A DNA stretch of 11,996 nucleotides from an uncultured Oscillospiraceae bacterium (GCA_958354085.1 CATWUX010000063.1:1-11996); one strand, 5' to 3'; shown: positions 1-6,863, counted from the stretch's first letter. A program made the numbers and translations. Notes: generated by a model from the letters alone, not told the origin.

Positions 1-1105
1 AGAAAAAGCTCATGACCGGCGTCGGGTCAACCTCGCTCGCCAGCGGCAGGGCGTACATCGCCGTAATGGATTCCGCCGGTGCGGCAAAGGCGTTGTTGAC
101 AAGCTGCACCGGTGCTTTTTCGGGATCGGCGTCCGCCACTTCCAGCGCCACGGTGAGATCCTCCAGCGCTTGCGTCAGCCGCGGAACATCCGTCTCCGCG
201 ATATAACCGGTGAGCAGGAACGTGTGGCGCGAATGCCGCAGCTGCCCGATCGTACGGTACTTTTCGGCGCGCGCCGTGTAATAATCCGCGGTCAGCTCCA
301 ATGCGCGCCGCTGATCACCCAAAGATTGCAGGGTGTCCGCCAGCTGCTTTTGCTGCGCTTCCAGCTCCGCCATGCGCTGTACGCCCTGCTCGATCATGTC
401 ACCGGGCAGCTTGTCCGGTGGCAGGGAGGGGCGGGAAAAGCTCAGCGTACGCAGCACCTGCTCCGCCGCTTCGCTCTGTTCGCGGGGACAGAACAGGGCG
501 ATACAGGTTTGTTCCTGTGCCGCGCCGATGATTTCACAGTCGAATACCAGCTGCGTATCCCGCGCGGCGACCGCTTCCGCAAGCGACTCTGGCGTGTAAG
601 CCATTGGCAGCGTGCCGATGAAAACAGCGGTCGTGCGAGTGCCGGTAGCACCGGGCGGTACGTCTAACGCTTTCCACGGTTCGAGCTGGGCGAGCAGAGT
701 GCGGGTGCGAACGATCTCCGCCGCACATTCCGCCCGCTGCTTTTGCAGTTCCAGAATATCGTATCCGATTTGCAGGCCGGCTTGGCTCTGGGCGGCGGCG
801 CTTTCAAATTCCTGCTCGTCGATCTCACGGCGGCCGGAGAACATGCCCATCAGTCCGCGTGAATCCGGCGCGACCTCGTCCAGTATCGACAATGCCTGCT
901 GAACGGTGGCCGCCGACCGCTCAAAGGCAGTGGCTTTTCCCTCCATGTCCGGGCGGGAAAAACCCTCCGGACAGGCGCTGGTTTCCTCATCCAGGAGGGT
1001 GGTCTCAATGTCCACAACACCCAGCCGCTGTACACGTTCCAACACCGCCTTGCGGTCGTTGCGGTGCGCGTAGATGCTGACCAGCTTGATAGTGCGTTTT
1101 GCCAA
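1..1105 (-). CDS. V-type ATP synthase subunit I, N-terminal part (truncated by window edge)
   Basis: Subunit I (the a-subunit homologue) is the membrane stator subunit of the V/A-type ATPase; its N-terminal half is the cytosolic arm and its C-terminal half carries ions beside the c-ring. The reading frame is open from a TTG at 1105 to the window edge (368 codons). It starts MAKRTIKLVSIYAHRNDRK, the usual subunit I N-terminus, and reaches the LASEVDPTPVMSFF segment that in this family precedes the membrane half, which lies outside the window. A TGA sits three codons before the TTG and the next in-frame ATG would remove the conserved first strand, so TTG is very likely the true start; a GGTGA Shine-Dalgarno lies about 6 nt upstream. 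It follows the coiled-coil stalk subunit gene by 47 nt, as expected for a shared operon. Family identity is high confidence; ion specificity (H+ or Na+) cannot be judged here. Confidence 0.9.
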   Translation of the reverse strand, partial: MAKRTIKLVSIYAHRNDRKAVLERVQRLGVVDIETTLLDEETSACPEGFSRPDMEGKATAFERSAATVQQALSILDEVAPDSRGLMGMFSGRREIDEQEFESAAAQSQAGLQIGYDILELQKQRAECAAEIVRTRTLLAQLEPWKALDVPPGATGTRTTAVFIGTLPMAYTPESLAEAVAARDTQLVFDCEIIGAAQEQTCIALFCPREQSEAAEQVLRTLSFSRPSLPPDKLPGDMIEQGVQRMAELEAQQKQLADTLQSLGDQRRALELTADYYTARAEKYRTIGQLRHSRHTFLLTGYIAETDVPRLTQALEDLTVALEVADADPEKAPVQLVNNAFAAPAESITAMYALPLASEVDPTPVMSFF

Positions 1106-1152
1106 TGATTTTCACCACTCTTTTAAACCTATAATATACACAGAAGCCGATG

Positions 1153-1467
1153 TCACAGTGCGAGCAGCTGTTGCGTCGCACGCTGAATGGCATCTTCACG
1201 CCGGGCATCCGCCTGCGCATGCATCTCCTGCGCTTTGACAGCCGCGTTTTCTTGGGCGGTTGTTCGGATGGCCTCCGCCTGCGCCAATGCCTGCTGCATT
1301 TGCTGTTCCGCCTCTTGACGTGACGCGGCGGCGGCTTGCTTACGCATATCGTTTGCCTGCTGCCGCGCCTGCGCAAGGTGCTGTTCCGTTTGCTGCTTGG
1401 CTTGCGCAAGCCGCTGATCAGCCTCTTGTTCTGTGTTTCGGATCTGCTCCAAAAATTGCTGCGCCAT
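1153..1467 (-). CDS. V-type ATPase peripheral-stalk coiled-coil subunit (G/H-like)
   Basis: This 104-residue protein is almost entirely Ala/Gln/Glu/Arg-rich heptad-like helix (for example QEADQRLAQAKQQTEQHLAQ), with no Pro or Gly to break it. That is the composition and length of the peripheral-stalk subunit called G or H in bacterial and archaeal V/A-type ATPases, which pairs with subunit E and holds the catalytic head against subunit I. The start at 1467 was chosen because AAGGAGGG lies 8 nt upstream; a longer frame to 1509 would put 14 residues of non-coiled sequence across that ribosome site. It is the first gene of a minus-strand operon with subunit I next. Sequence alone is low-complexity, so the assignment rests largely on being directly upstream of subunit I. 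Confidence 0.82.
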   Translation of the reverse strand: MAQQFLEQIRNTEQEADQRLAQAKQQTEQHLAQARQQANDMRKQAAAASRQEAEQQMQQALAQAEAIRTTAQENAAVKAQEMHAQADARREDAIQRATQQLLAL

Positions 1468-1485
1468 ATTTTGCGCCCTCCTTAT

Positions 1486-1548
1486 ATCTGGACAGCCAAA
1501 AAATAACAATAAAAATATAGTACAACAAAACCAAGTGCCTGTCCAGAT
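1486..1548. repeat. 10-bp inverted repeat flanking the V-ATPase promoter
   Basis: ATCTGGACAG (1486-1495) and its exact reverse complement CTGTCCAGAT (1539-1548) are separated by 43 nt. One arm covers the predicted -35 of the ATPase operon; the other lies in the 5' leader, directly beside the ribosome site. It could be a paired operator, though a chance repeat cannot be excluded. Confidence 0.5.
1517..1545 (-). promoter_or_regulatory. Predicted promoter of the V-type ATPase operon
   Basis: Reading the minus strand, TGGACA (1545-1540) and TACTAT (1522-1517) are separated by exactly 17 nt, upstream of the AAGGAGGG ribosome site of the stalk subunit. The -35 matches consensus at five of six positions and the -10 at four of six. 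The -35 lies inside one arm of an inverted repeat listed separately. Confidence 0.55.
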
Positions 1549-1596
1549 GTTTTTAAGAAAAAATCAATATTTCATCCAAAAACCGTTTTTGTTACG

Positions 1597-1638
1597 TACG
1601 AATACTATGAAAAAAGCGTTTTTTCCAAAATACGAATA
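1597..1638. repeat. Direct repeat TACGAATA with A/T hairpin between the copies
   Basis: TACGAATA occurs at 1597-1604 and 1631-1638, 34 bp apart. Between them is GAAAAAA-gcg-TTTTTTC (about 1609-1625), a perfect 7-bp A/T stem. This lies in the 273-nt divergent region between the ATPase operon and the CotH operon, which holds no supportable gene. Function is unknown; the A/T stem could be a curved or easily melted segment. Confidence 0.3.
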
Positions 1639-1676
1639 TAGAATTGTGAATATCCTGTAAAAATACAGAAAAAGAC

Positions 1677-1706
1677 TGGAAATCTCTTTTGCAGCTGTGA
1701 TATAAT
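1677..1706 (+). promoter_or_regulatory. Predicted promoter of the CotH-VTC-DUF4956 operon
   Basis: TGATATAAT (1698-1706) is an extended -10 element with a perfect TATAAT. The best -35 is TGGAAA (1677-1682) with an 18-nt spacer, matching four of six positions. Predicted transcription starts near 1713, leaving a leader of about 28 nt before the ATG at 1741. Confidence 0.6.
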
Positions 1707-1726
1707 ACCCAATATATGCGCTTGGA

Positions 1727-1734
1727 AAGGAAGG
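1727..1734 (+). promoter_or_regulatory. Ribosome binding site that decides the CotH start
   Basis: AAGGAAGG ends immediately before an ATG at 1735, which is too close to be used from this site. The second in-frame ATG at 1741 lies 6-9 nt downstream of the purine-rich core, so 1741 is chosen as the start. Confidence 0.65.
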
Positions 1735-1740
1735 ATGCTC

Positions 1741-4716
1741 ATGCTGGATGAATGGGATGTCCAGCCGTCGAAAAACAACGATGCCAGAATTCGGCTGCTA
1801 TGCATACTATGTGCGGTTTTTTTGGTATTAACCACCGTTTTATGGATTTTTATCCAATCGCGGACGGAAACGACCTCTGCGATTCGTTTTCATACATCGC
1901 CGCTGCAAATCTCCGAGTATATGAGCAGCAACAGCACGGCTTATCCGGACGAAAACGGCGAATTTTACGATTGGGTGGAGTTATACAACAGCAGCAGCTT
2001 GCCGCTTTCCCTGACCAATTACGCCTTGTCCGACGGCAACGGCACATGGCTGCTTCCCAACAAGCAGCTGGGGGCAGGGGAATATTTGGTGGTTTTTTGT
2101 GACGGAAAAGGAAAAAGCGCCGGACATGCCGGCTTCCGCCTGCGGTCTGCCGGCGGAGAGGAACTGACGCTCAAAAATCCAAACGGAGCCGTGGTGGATT
2201 CCGTGCGTACGATCGCGCTGGAAACCAATACTTCGGCGATTCGCGGTGAAAACACATTCACCGCTACGAAAACCTATACACCCGGTTATGCCAACACCGA
2301 AGAAGGCTTCGTGGCGTTTCAAGCTTCCCGTTTGGCGCTGCAGGGCAGCCTGTTGCTCAGCGAGGTCATGCCGGACAATACGATCACCTTGCCGGATGGC
2401 GACGAGCAGTTCCACGATTACATAGAGGTATACAACGCCTCTGACCAGCCGCTGGAGCTGACGCGCTACGGCTTGACCAACGACCCGCAGGAACCGCTGA
2501 AATGGCAGTTCCCGGAGCAGGTGTTGCAGCCGGGAGAAGTCGTACTGGTATTTGCTTCGGGTAAGGGCCATTCCGCCGATGAAAACGAACTGCACGCCGG
2601 TTTCAAAATCAATAAAGCGCAGGACACGATCTATTTGTCCTCGCCTGCCGGCGTGATGATCGATACGGTGGAGATCAACGGCGTGGAAAACGATACCGCG
2701 CTTATCCGCGCGCCGGACGGCAGCTGGAGCCGCACGGTGCGTCCGTCCCCCGGCTATGTCAACACGGCGGAGGGGGAGCAGCAGTTCGCGGCGCAGATGG
2801 ACAAGCGGTTCGGCACCGGGCTGCAGATCCGTGAAGTGATGACGCGCAACACGAAGTATGTCCCCATCGGCGGTGAATATACCGACTGGATCGAGCTGTA
2901 TAACCCGACCGGTGCGGCGATTTCACTGAAGGGATATTGCCTGACAAACGACCTGACGCAGCCGTCGCTGTTCGCCCTGCCGGAGCGGGAGCTTGCCGCA
3001 GGCGAGACGCTGCTGGTGTACGTCACCGGCGGTACGGTCAACAGCAAAGGTCAGCCGATTCAGGCAAACTTCAAGCTCAACGGCGGGGACGGCATGGTCG
3101 CTCTGATTGCGCCGGACGGACGTGTGGCGGACGGCATGAGCCTCAACCAACTGCCGATGAATACCAGTAAAGGGCGCGCTGAGGGACAACCCGGCTTTGT
3201 CTATTTTTCCGAGCCGACGCCCGGCAAGCCGAACGGCGCAGGGGCGCGGTCCCTGACCGCGGCACCGGTCGCGGCAACGGCGCCCGGCATATATAACGGG
3301 GTGCAGAAGCTGGAGGTCGCGCTCAGCGGGACGGGCAATATCTACTATACCACCGACGGCAGCACGCCGACCGCGGCAAGCGCACGCTATACCGCACCGT
3401 TATCGTTGGATAAAACGACTGTTGTCCGTGCGGTCGCGGTTGCCGCAGACGGGGTTCCCAGCGATATTTTGACAGTTTCTTATATCATCAACGAGAACCA
3501 TACGGTAGATGTGGTGAGCGTGGCGACCGATCCCGACAATCTCTGGAGCGACGAAAAGGGTATCTATGTCGCCGGCCCGAACGCGTCTTCACAATTTCCG
3601 TACAAGGGCGCGAATTACTGGCAGTACGGACGGGAATGGGAACGCGAGGCCAATATTGAGCTGTTCAGCGAGGGGGAAGAGGGCTTTTCACTCGGCTGCG
3701 GAATCCGGATGTTCGGTGCTTATACCCGCACCTACGACAAGAAATCGCTCTCCGTTCGGTTTCGCGATTGCTACGGTGCGAGCGCGCTGCAATATCCGGT
3801 GTTTCAGAACCGCGATTTCACGCGATACGAATCGCTGGTACTGCGCACCGGCGGTCAGGATTGGGCACGTGCGATGATGAAGGATGACCTGACCACCGGT
3901 TTGCTGGACGAGGACGGTGTGGTGGACACCCAAGCCTCCCGACCTGTTATTTTGTATTTAAACGGCGAATACTTTGGGGTGCATTACATCCGTGAAAAAA
4001 TCAATGCGGATTTTGTGTCCACGCATTACAATGTCAATGCGGATTCGGTGGATTTGCTGCAGGCCAACAGCACGGTCAATCACGGCAGCAACGAGGATTA
4101 CCGCGCGCTTATGGACTATTTGCGGTCGAAAAATTACAATTTGAGCGATGAGCAAGCGTATGCCTATGTGATCGAACAAATTGATGAAGTCAATTTTATT
4201 GATTACAGTATTGCGCAGATGTATTGCGGCAACACCGATCTGGGAAATATCCGTTTTTTTCGTTCGTCCGAATACGACAATCAATGGCGTTGGATTTTGT
4301 ATGATACCGATCTGGGGTTTCAGGGCGGCCGGCTGACCAGTGTATGGGATTATATCAATCCTGATGGCATGGGCGCCAACCACGCCATTTCCACCGCGCT
4401 GATTCGTTCGCTGCTGACAAACGACCGGTTTCGGCAGCTGTTTGCCGAGCGGCTGGAGCATGCGATGAAAACGACCTGGAGTACGGAGCGGGTGCTGGCA
4501 CGCATCGATGCTTATTACCAGCTTTGGAAGCCGGAGGCGGCGCGCAACGCTGCACGCTGGGAGCATTCCACCGATTGGGAGACCAATGTGGAAGGGCTGC
4601 GCTATTTTGCCCGCCGGCGGCAGCGGGTGCTGAAGGAGGAATTTGCCTCCCCGCGTGTTTCCGCCGTATTCCGTCTGACGCAAGAGCAGCTGAACCGCTG
4701 TTTTGGAGGGCTGTAA
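1741..4716 (+). CDS. Membrane-anchored CotH-family kinase-like protein with three lamin-tail-like domains
   Basis: The 991-residue product has a hydrophobic segment at about 19-38 after a short charged N-terminus, so most of it should lie outside the membrane. Three lamin-tail-domain-like repeats follow (about 55-180, 205-340 and 360-495), each with an ISEYM/LSEVM/IREVM strand, a D-W/Y-[VI]-E-[LV]-YN motif and a PG-Y/KPN end. A chitobiase C-terminal-like (CHB_HEX_C) domain at about 510-585 contains YYTTDGSTPT. The rest (about 590-965) is a CotH domain: FRDCYG, YLNGEYFGVHYIREKIN, GNTDLGNIRFFR and WRWILYDTDLGF (Asp at 855 and 857) are recognisable, the last two being the kinase-like metal/ATP-site motifs. 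Bacillus CotH phosphorylates spore-coat proteins; whether this protein is an active kinase is inferred. It is first in an operon, with VTC only 2 nt downstream. Confidence 0.88.
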   Translation: MLDEWDVQPSKNNDARIRLLCILCAVFLVLTTVLWIFIQSRTETTSAIRFHTSPLQISEYMSSNSTAYPDENGEFYDWVELYNSSSLPLSLTNYALSDGNGTWLLPNKQLGAGEYLVVFCDGKGKSAGHAGFRLRSAGGEELTLKNPNGAVVDSVRTIALETNTSAIRGENTFTATKTYTPGYANTEEGFVAFQASRLALQGSLLLSEVMPDNTITLPDGDEQFHDYIEVYNASDQPLELTRYGLTNDPQEPLKWQFPEQVLQPGEVVLVFASGKGHSADENELHAGFKINKAQDTIYLSSPAGVMIDTVEINGVENDTALIRAPDGSWSRTVRPSPGYVNTAEGEQQFAAQMDKRFGTGLQIREVMTRNTKYVPIGGEYTDWIELYNPTGAAISLKGYCLTNDLTQPSLFALPERELAAGETLLVYVTGGTVNSKGQPIQANFKLNGGDGMVALIAPDGRVADGMSLNQLPMNTSKGRAEGQPGFVYFSEPTPGKPNGAGARSLTAAPVAATAPGIYNGVQKLEVALSGTGNIYYTTDGSTPTAASARYTAPLSLDKTTVVRAVAVAADGVPSDILTVSYIINENHTVDVVSVATDPDNLWSDEKGIYVAGPNASSQFPYKGANYWQYGREWEREANIELFSEGEEGFSLGCGIRMFGAYTRTYDKKSLSVRFRDCYGASALQYPVFQNRDFTRYESLVLRTGGQDWARAMMKDDLTTGLLDEDGVVDTQASRPVILYLNGEYFGVHYIREKINADFVSTHYNVNADSVDLLQANSTVNHGSNEDYRALMDYLRSKNYNLSDEQAYAYVIEQIDEVNFIDYSIAQMYCGNTDLGNIRFFRSSEYDNQWRWILYDTDLGFQGGRLTSVWDYINPDGMGANHAISTALIRSLLTNDRFRQLFAERLEHAMKTTWSTERVLARIDAYYQLWKPEAARNAARWEHSTDWETNVEGLRYFARRRQRVLKEEFASPRVSAVFRLTQEQLNRCFGGL

Positions 4717-4718
4717 AA

Positions 4719-5393
4719 ATGAATGGGTTTCGCTATGAAAACAAATATTTTATCAGCTATGCCGGTTATCAAATGCTGCGCACCCGCCTGCGGGCGGCGA
4801 TGTGCATGGATGAAAACACCGGTGAGGATGGACGTTATTTGATCCGCAGTCTGTATTTTGACGATTATCGTCAGAGCGGCTTGCAGGATAAGATCGAAGG
4901 CGTGGAGACGCGCGAAAAATTCCGCATCCGCTTTTACGATATGGACGATTCGTTTATCCGGCTGGAATCGAAGCAAAAACATAACATGATGACAAAGAAA
5001 GAAACGGCGCGGCTGACACGATCCCAAGTCGAGCAGATTTTGTCCGGTGATTTATGGTCGCTGTATGATTCCGATCAACCCCTGCTGCGCAGCTTTTATC
5101 TGAAAAGCCGCACGCGGCTGCTGCGCCCGGCGATTCTGGTGGATTACCATCGTGAGGCGTATGTGTATGAGGATGTGCGTATCACATTTGATCACGATCT
5201 GCACAGCGGAAATTACAATTTCGATTTGTTTGACCGGCACGCGATGACGGTACCGGTCTTTCCGTCAGACAGAGTGATTCTCGAAGTCAAATACGACGAC
5301 GATCTGCCGTATACGATTCGGCAGCTGCTCAAACCGGTGCCCGTCGTGCGGTGCGCAATTTCAAAATATGAACTGTGCAGACAGTTTCAATAA
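4719..5393 (+). CDS. VTC-domain protein (polyphosphate polymerase-like)
   Basis: This 224-residue protein matches the VTC domain, a triphosphate-tunnel fold that in yeast Vtc4 builds polyphosphate from ATP. Visible tunnel motifs in order are RYENKY (5-10), RSLYFDD (43-49), KFRIRFYD (67-74), RLESKQK (81-87), TKKE (92-95), DYHREAY (142-148), ILEVKYD (187-193) and SKYE (215-218). Basic and acidic tunnel residues are therefore all present (for example K9, R69, R71, K85, K94, R145, E189, K216). No membrane segment or signal is seen, so it is probably cytosolic. The start at 4719 follows TTTGGAGGG by about 8 nt and overlaps the end of the CotH gene closely (2-nt gap); a longer frame back to 4524 only reads through CotH. 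Membrane attachment is probably supplied by the DUF4956 protein next in line. Activity is inferred. Confidence 0.9.
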   Translation: MNGFRYENKYFISYAGYQMLRTRLRAAMCMDENTGEDGRYLIRSLYFDDYRQSGLQDKIEGVETREKFRIRFYDMDDSFIRLESKQKHNMMTKKETARLTRSQVEQILSGDLWSLYDSDQPLLRSFYLKSRTRLLRPAILVDYHREAYVYEDVRITFDHDLHSGNYNFDLFDRHAMTVPVFPSDRVILEVKYDDDLPYTIRQLLKPVPVVRCAISKYELCRQFQ

Positions 5394-5408
5394 TGGAGGA
5401 TGTTATCA

Positions 5409-6080
5409 ATGAGCTTTATTGACATGTTTAAGAACAGTGTGGTCGAACAATTTACCGCCGGTGCAACCTTGGGCGATATGCTGATGTCGCTGGGCGTAGC
5501 CTTTTTGATGGGGGCGTTCATTTTGGCGATTTACCGCCTGACGTTTCGCGGCGTAATGTTTTCCAAAGGCTTTGCCTATTCGCTGGTTCTGTTGGCGATG
5601 GTGACCGCGTTGGTCATTCGTACGATTTCTTCCAATCTGGCGCTGTCCCTTGGTATGGTCGGTGCGTTGTCGATCGTGCGTTTCCGCACCGCAATCAAGG
5701 ATCCGGTAGACACGGTGTTTATGTTCTGGTCGATCACTTGCGGTATCATGTCCGGTGCGGGACTGTATCTGGTCGGCGGCTGCGCTACACTGGGGATGGG
5801 GTTGCTGTATTTTGTTGTGTCCAAGATTTATAAGAAATCACAGGCGCCGTATCTGCTGGTGATCCGCTACGATCCCGCTCATGCTTCCAATCTCGGAAAA
5901 GCCCTGCGTTCGCTGCCGAAATATCGCATCAAGTCCCGCACCACCACGCGTATGGGCGCAGAGATCACGTTAGAGGTTTCGCTGCATGAGAACGAGATGA
6001 ATATAGTGGATAAGCTGCTGAACGTGGAAGGCGTGATCGATGCCAGCCTGATCAGCTACGAAGGCGAGTTTGGCTTGTAA
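5409..6080 (+). CDS. DUF4956 family membrane protein
   Basis: The 223-residue product has about four hydrophobic segments: roughly 21-42, 52-72, 76-88 and 102-136 (the last may be two helices). The block LGMVGALSIVRFRTAIKDP followed by VFMFWSI is the hallmark of DUF4956. After the membrane part, residues from about 145 (YLLVIRYDP onward) form a soluble alpha/beta tail that probably faces the cytosol. An ATG at 5400 abuts GGAGG (5395-5399); the in-frame ATG at 5409 has the normal 9-nt spacing and is preferred. The gene begins 15 nt after the VTC gene. DUF4956 proteins are repeatedly found beside VTC proteins, so a role as membrane anchor or polyphosphate conduit is a reasonable inference, but the biochemical function is not established. 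Confidence 0.87.
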   Translation: MSFIDMFKNSVVEQFTAGATLGDMLMSLGVAFLMGAFILAIYRLTFRGVMFSKGFAYSLVLLAMVTALVIRTISSNLALSLGMVGALSIVRFRTAIKDPVDTVFMFWSITCGIMSGAGLYLVGGCATLGMGLLYFVVSKIYKKSQAPYLLVIRYDPAHASNLGKALRSLPKYRIKSRTTTRMGAEITLEVSLHENEMNIVDKLLNVEGVIDASLISYEGEFGL

Positions 6081-6258
6081 TCGGCGGCGGCCATTTTTGC
6101 ATCTTATATTCCGGTTAAAAATGAAGATTTACAACAGAGAAACCAAAAACCGGTGAAAGTTTTATTGTGTTCCCGAAAACTGTTTTGGGTGGTGTGATTC
6201 TGTCACGCTTCAATCCCTTTGATGCAATTTTATGTATTGGGCTATTTTGTTCCTAAAA
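6081..6258. other. Intergenic stretch without a gene
   Basis: Between the DUF4956 stop and the large terminator there is no frame with a credible start and ribosome site. It contains weak pairing only: CCGGTT (6111-6116) with AACCGG (6148-6153), and a small stem CCC-g-AAAA/TTTTGGG (6172-6189) with a 3-nt loop. Neither has a T-tract. Nothing else is recognised. Confidence 0.5.
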
Positions 6259-6306
6259 GCACGAAAAAGCTCTCTTGTCTATTAGGACGAGAGAGCTTTT
6301 TCGTGC
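6259..6306. terminator. Long bidirectional Rho-independent terminator after DUF4956
   Basis: GCACGAAAAAGCTCTCT (6259-6275) pairs perfectly with 6290-6306. Pairing continues inward through 6276-6280/6285-6289 with two G-T wobbles to an ATTA tetraloop, giving a 22-pair stem. The A5 and T5 runs inside the stem (AAAAAGCTCTC...GAGAGCTTTTT) make it work as a terminator in either direction. It ends the CotH-VTC-DUF4956 transcript and would also stop leftward transcripts from the tRNA genes. Confidence 0.85.
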
Positions 6307-6351
6307 CAAAGAGGTTATGAAAAGATGCCGCTTGGTCGCGGACATTCCACT

Positions 6352-6395
6352 GCAAAAAAGAAAAACCTGCGGTGCGCGATATGCTCACCGCAGGT
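6352..6395 (-). terminator. Rho-independent terminator of the tRNA-Ser operon
   Basis: On the minus strand a perfect 10-bp stem, ACCTGCGGTG (6395-6386) with CACCGCAGGT (6374-6365), has an 11-nt loop and is followed by TTTTTCTTTTTTGC. The stem begins one nucleotide after the encoded CCA of tRNA-Ser(GCU). Confidence 0.9.
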
Positions 6396-6396
6396 G

Positions 6397-6486
6397 TGGC
6401 GGAGAAGGAGGGACTTGAACCCTCGCGCCGGTTACCCGACCTACGCCCTTAGCAGGGGCGCCTCGTCACCACTTGAGTACTTCTCC
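6397..6486 (-). tRNA. tRNA-Ser(GCU), CCA encoded
   Basis: The minus strand folds as a class II tRNA: acceptor GGAGAAG with CUUCUCC, anticodon stem CGCCC/GGGCG around loop CUGCUAA (anticodon GCU at 6453-6451), a long variable arm typical of serine tRNAs, and T arm GAGGG-UUCAAGU-CCCUC. The discriminator G and CCA are encoded. It reads AGC/AGU codons. It is the second gene of the tRNA pair, 64 nt after tRNA-Ser(UGA). Confidence 0.97.
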
Positions 6487-6550
6487 ATATGGAAAACCGA
6501 ATGTGGCAAACAAACGGTTTTTCTATATACTTGTATCCGGTTAATCGGTG

Positions 6551-6637
6551 TGGCGGAGAGGAAGGGATTCGAACCCTTGGCTCTTACGAGTCACTGGTTT
6601 TCAAGACCAGCTCCTTAAACCGCTCGGACACCTCTCC
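6551..6637 (-). tRNA. tRNA-Ser(UGA), CCA encoded
   Basis: The minus strand folds as a class II tRNA: acceptor GGAGAGG with CCUCUCC, anticodon stem CUGGU/ACCAG around loop CUUGAAA (anticodon UGA at 6603-6601), long variable arm, T arm AAGGG-UUCGAAU-CCCUU, then discriminator G and encoded CCA. It reads UCA and other UCN codons. The spacer to the next tRNA can form a weak AAAACCG/CGGTTTT stem (6493-6499 with 6515-6521), possibly a processing or attenuation element. Confidence 0.97.
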
Positions 6638-6655
6638 GTTCAATCAACGGATAAT

Positions 6656-6684
6656 ATAATAGCATGAACTTGACCAATTGTCAA
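6656..6684 (-). promoter_or_regulatory. Promoter of the tRNA-Ser pair
   Basis: On the minus strand TTGACA (6684-6679) is a perfect -35, followed after exactly 17 nt by TATTAT (6661-6656). Predicted transcription starts near 6649, 12 nt before the mature 5' end of tRNA-Ser(UGA). Confidence 0.85.
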
Positions 6685-6793
6685 TAGAATCCACTACAAT
6701 TTTTGTCGGAGGTTGGTTCGCTATCTTTTGCCCATTTTGTTACACATCATGGTATTATCTGCGGTTATAAAATGAAAATATTTGGAAAACCTC

Positions 6794-6822
6794 TTGACAA
6801 GTTACCGTTCGTTTACTATAAT
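6794..6822 (+). promoter_or_regulatory. Consensus promoter of the methyltransferase-TetR operon
   Basis: TTGACA (6794-6799) and TATAAT (6817-6822) are both perfect and 17 nt apart, so the promoter should be strong unless repressed. Predicted start is near 6829. The spacer and the start site are occupied by the inverted repeat listed separately. Upstream of it, 6685-6793 contains no recognisable gene. Confidence 0.92.
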
Positions 6823-6842
6823 ATTGGTGAACGAACGGTAAC
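6801..6842. promoter_or_regulatory. Probable TetR operator: 13-bp perfect inverted repeat
   Basis: GTTACCGTTCGTT (6801-6813) and its exact reverse complement (6830-6842) flank the -10 box. The left arm lies in the promoter spacer and the right arm covers the predicted start. Each arm also holds a weaker internal dyad, ACCGTTCGTT, so two repressor dimers about 26 bp apart are possible. The encoded protein carries a TetR domain, which makes self-repression the simplest reading. Confidence 0.82.
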
Positions 6843-6863
6843 CTTTACAAGGAGGGGAAATTT

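Noticed and set aside
170..667. Plus-strand 165-codon frame in the left part
   Set aside because: The opposite strand encodes V-type ATPase subunit I continuously from 1105 to the edge.
1433..1660. 75-codon frame in the ATPase-CotH intergenic region
   Set aside because: It overlaps the ATPase stalk gene start and its promoter, has no ribosome site and no family-like sequence.
3958..4683. Minus-strand 241-codon frame inside the CotH gene
   Set aside because: It lies wholly antisense to recognised CotH motifs, with no ribosome site or family resemblance.
4524..4718. 65-codon N-terminal extension of the VTC protein
   Set aside because: It reads in a wrong frame through the end of CotH; the ATG at 4719 has a good GGAGGG site and begins with the conserved RYENKY region.
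6325..6618. Plus-strand 97-codon frame across the tRNA region
   Set aside because: It is the antisense of the two serine tRNAs; the RRRDLNPR and ERKGFEPLAL strings are typical translations of tRNA T-arms and are frequently misannotated as proteins.
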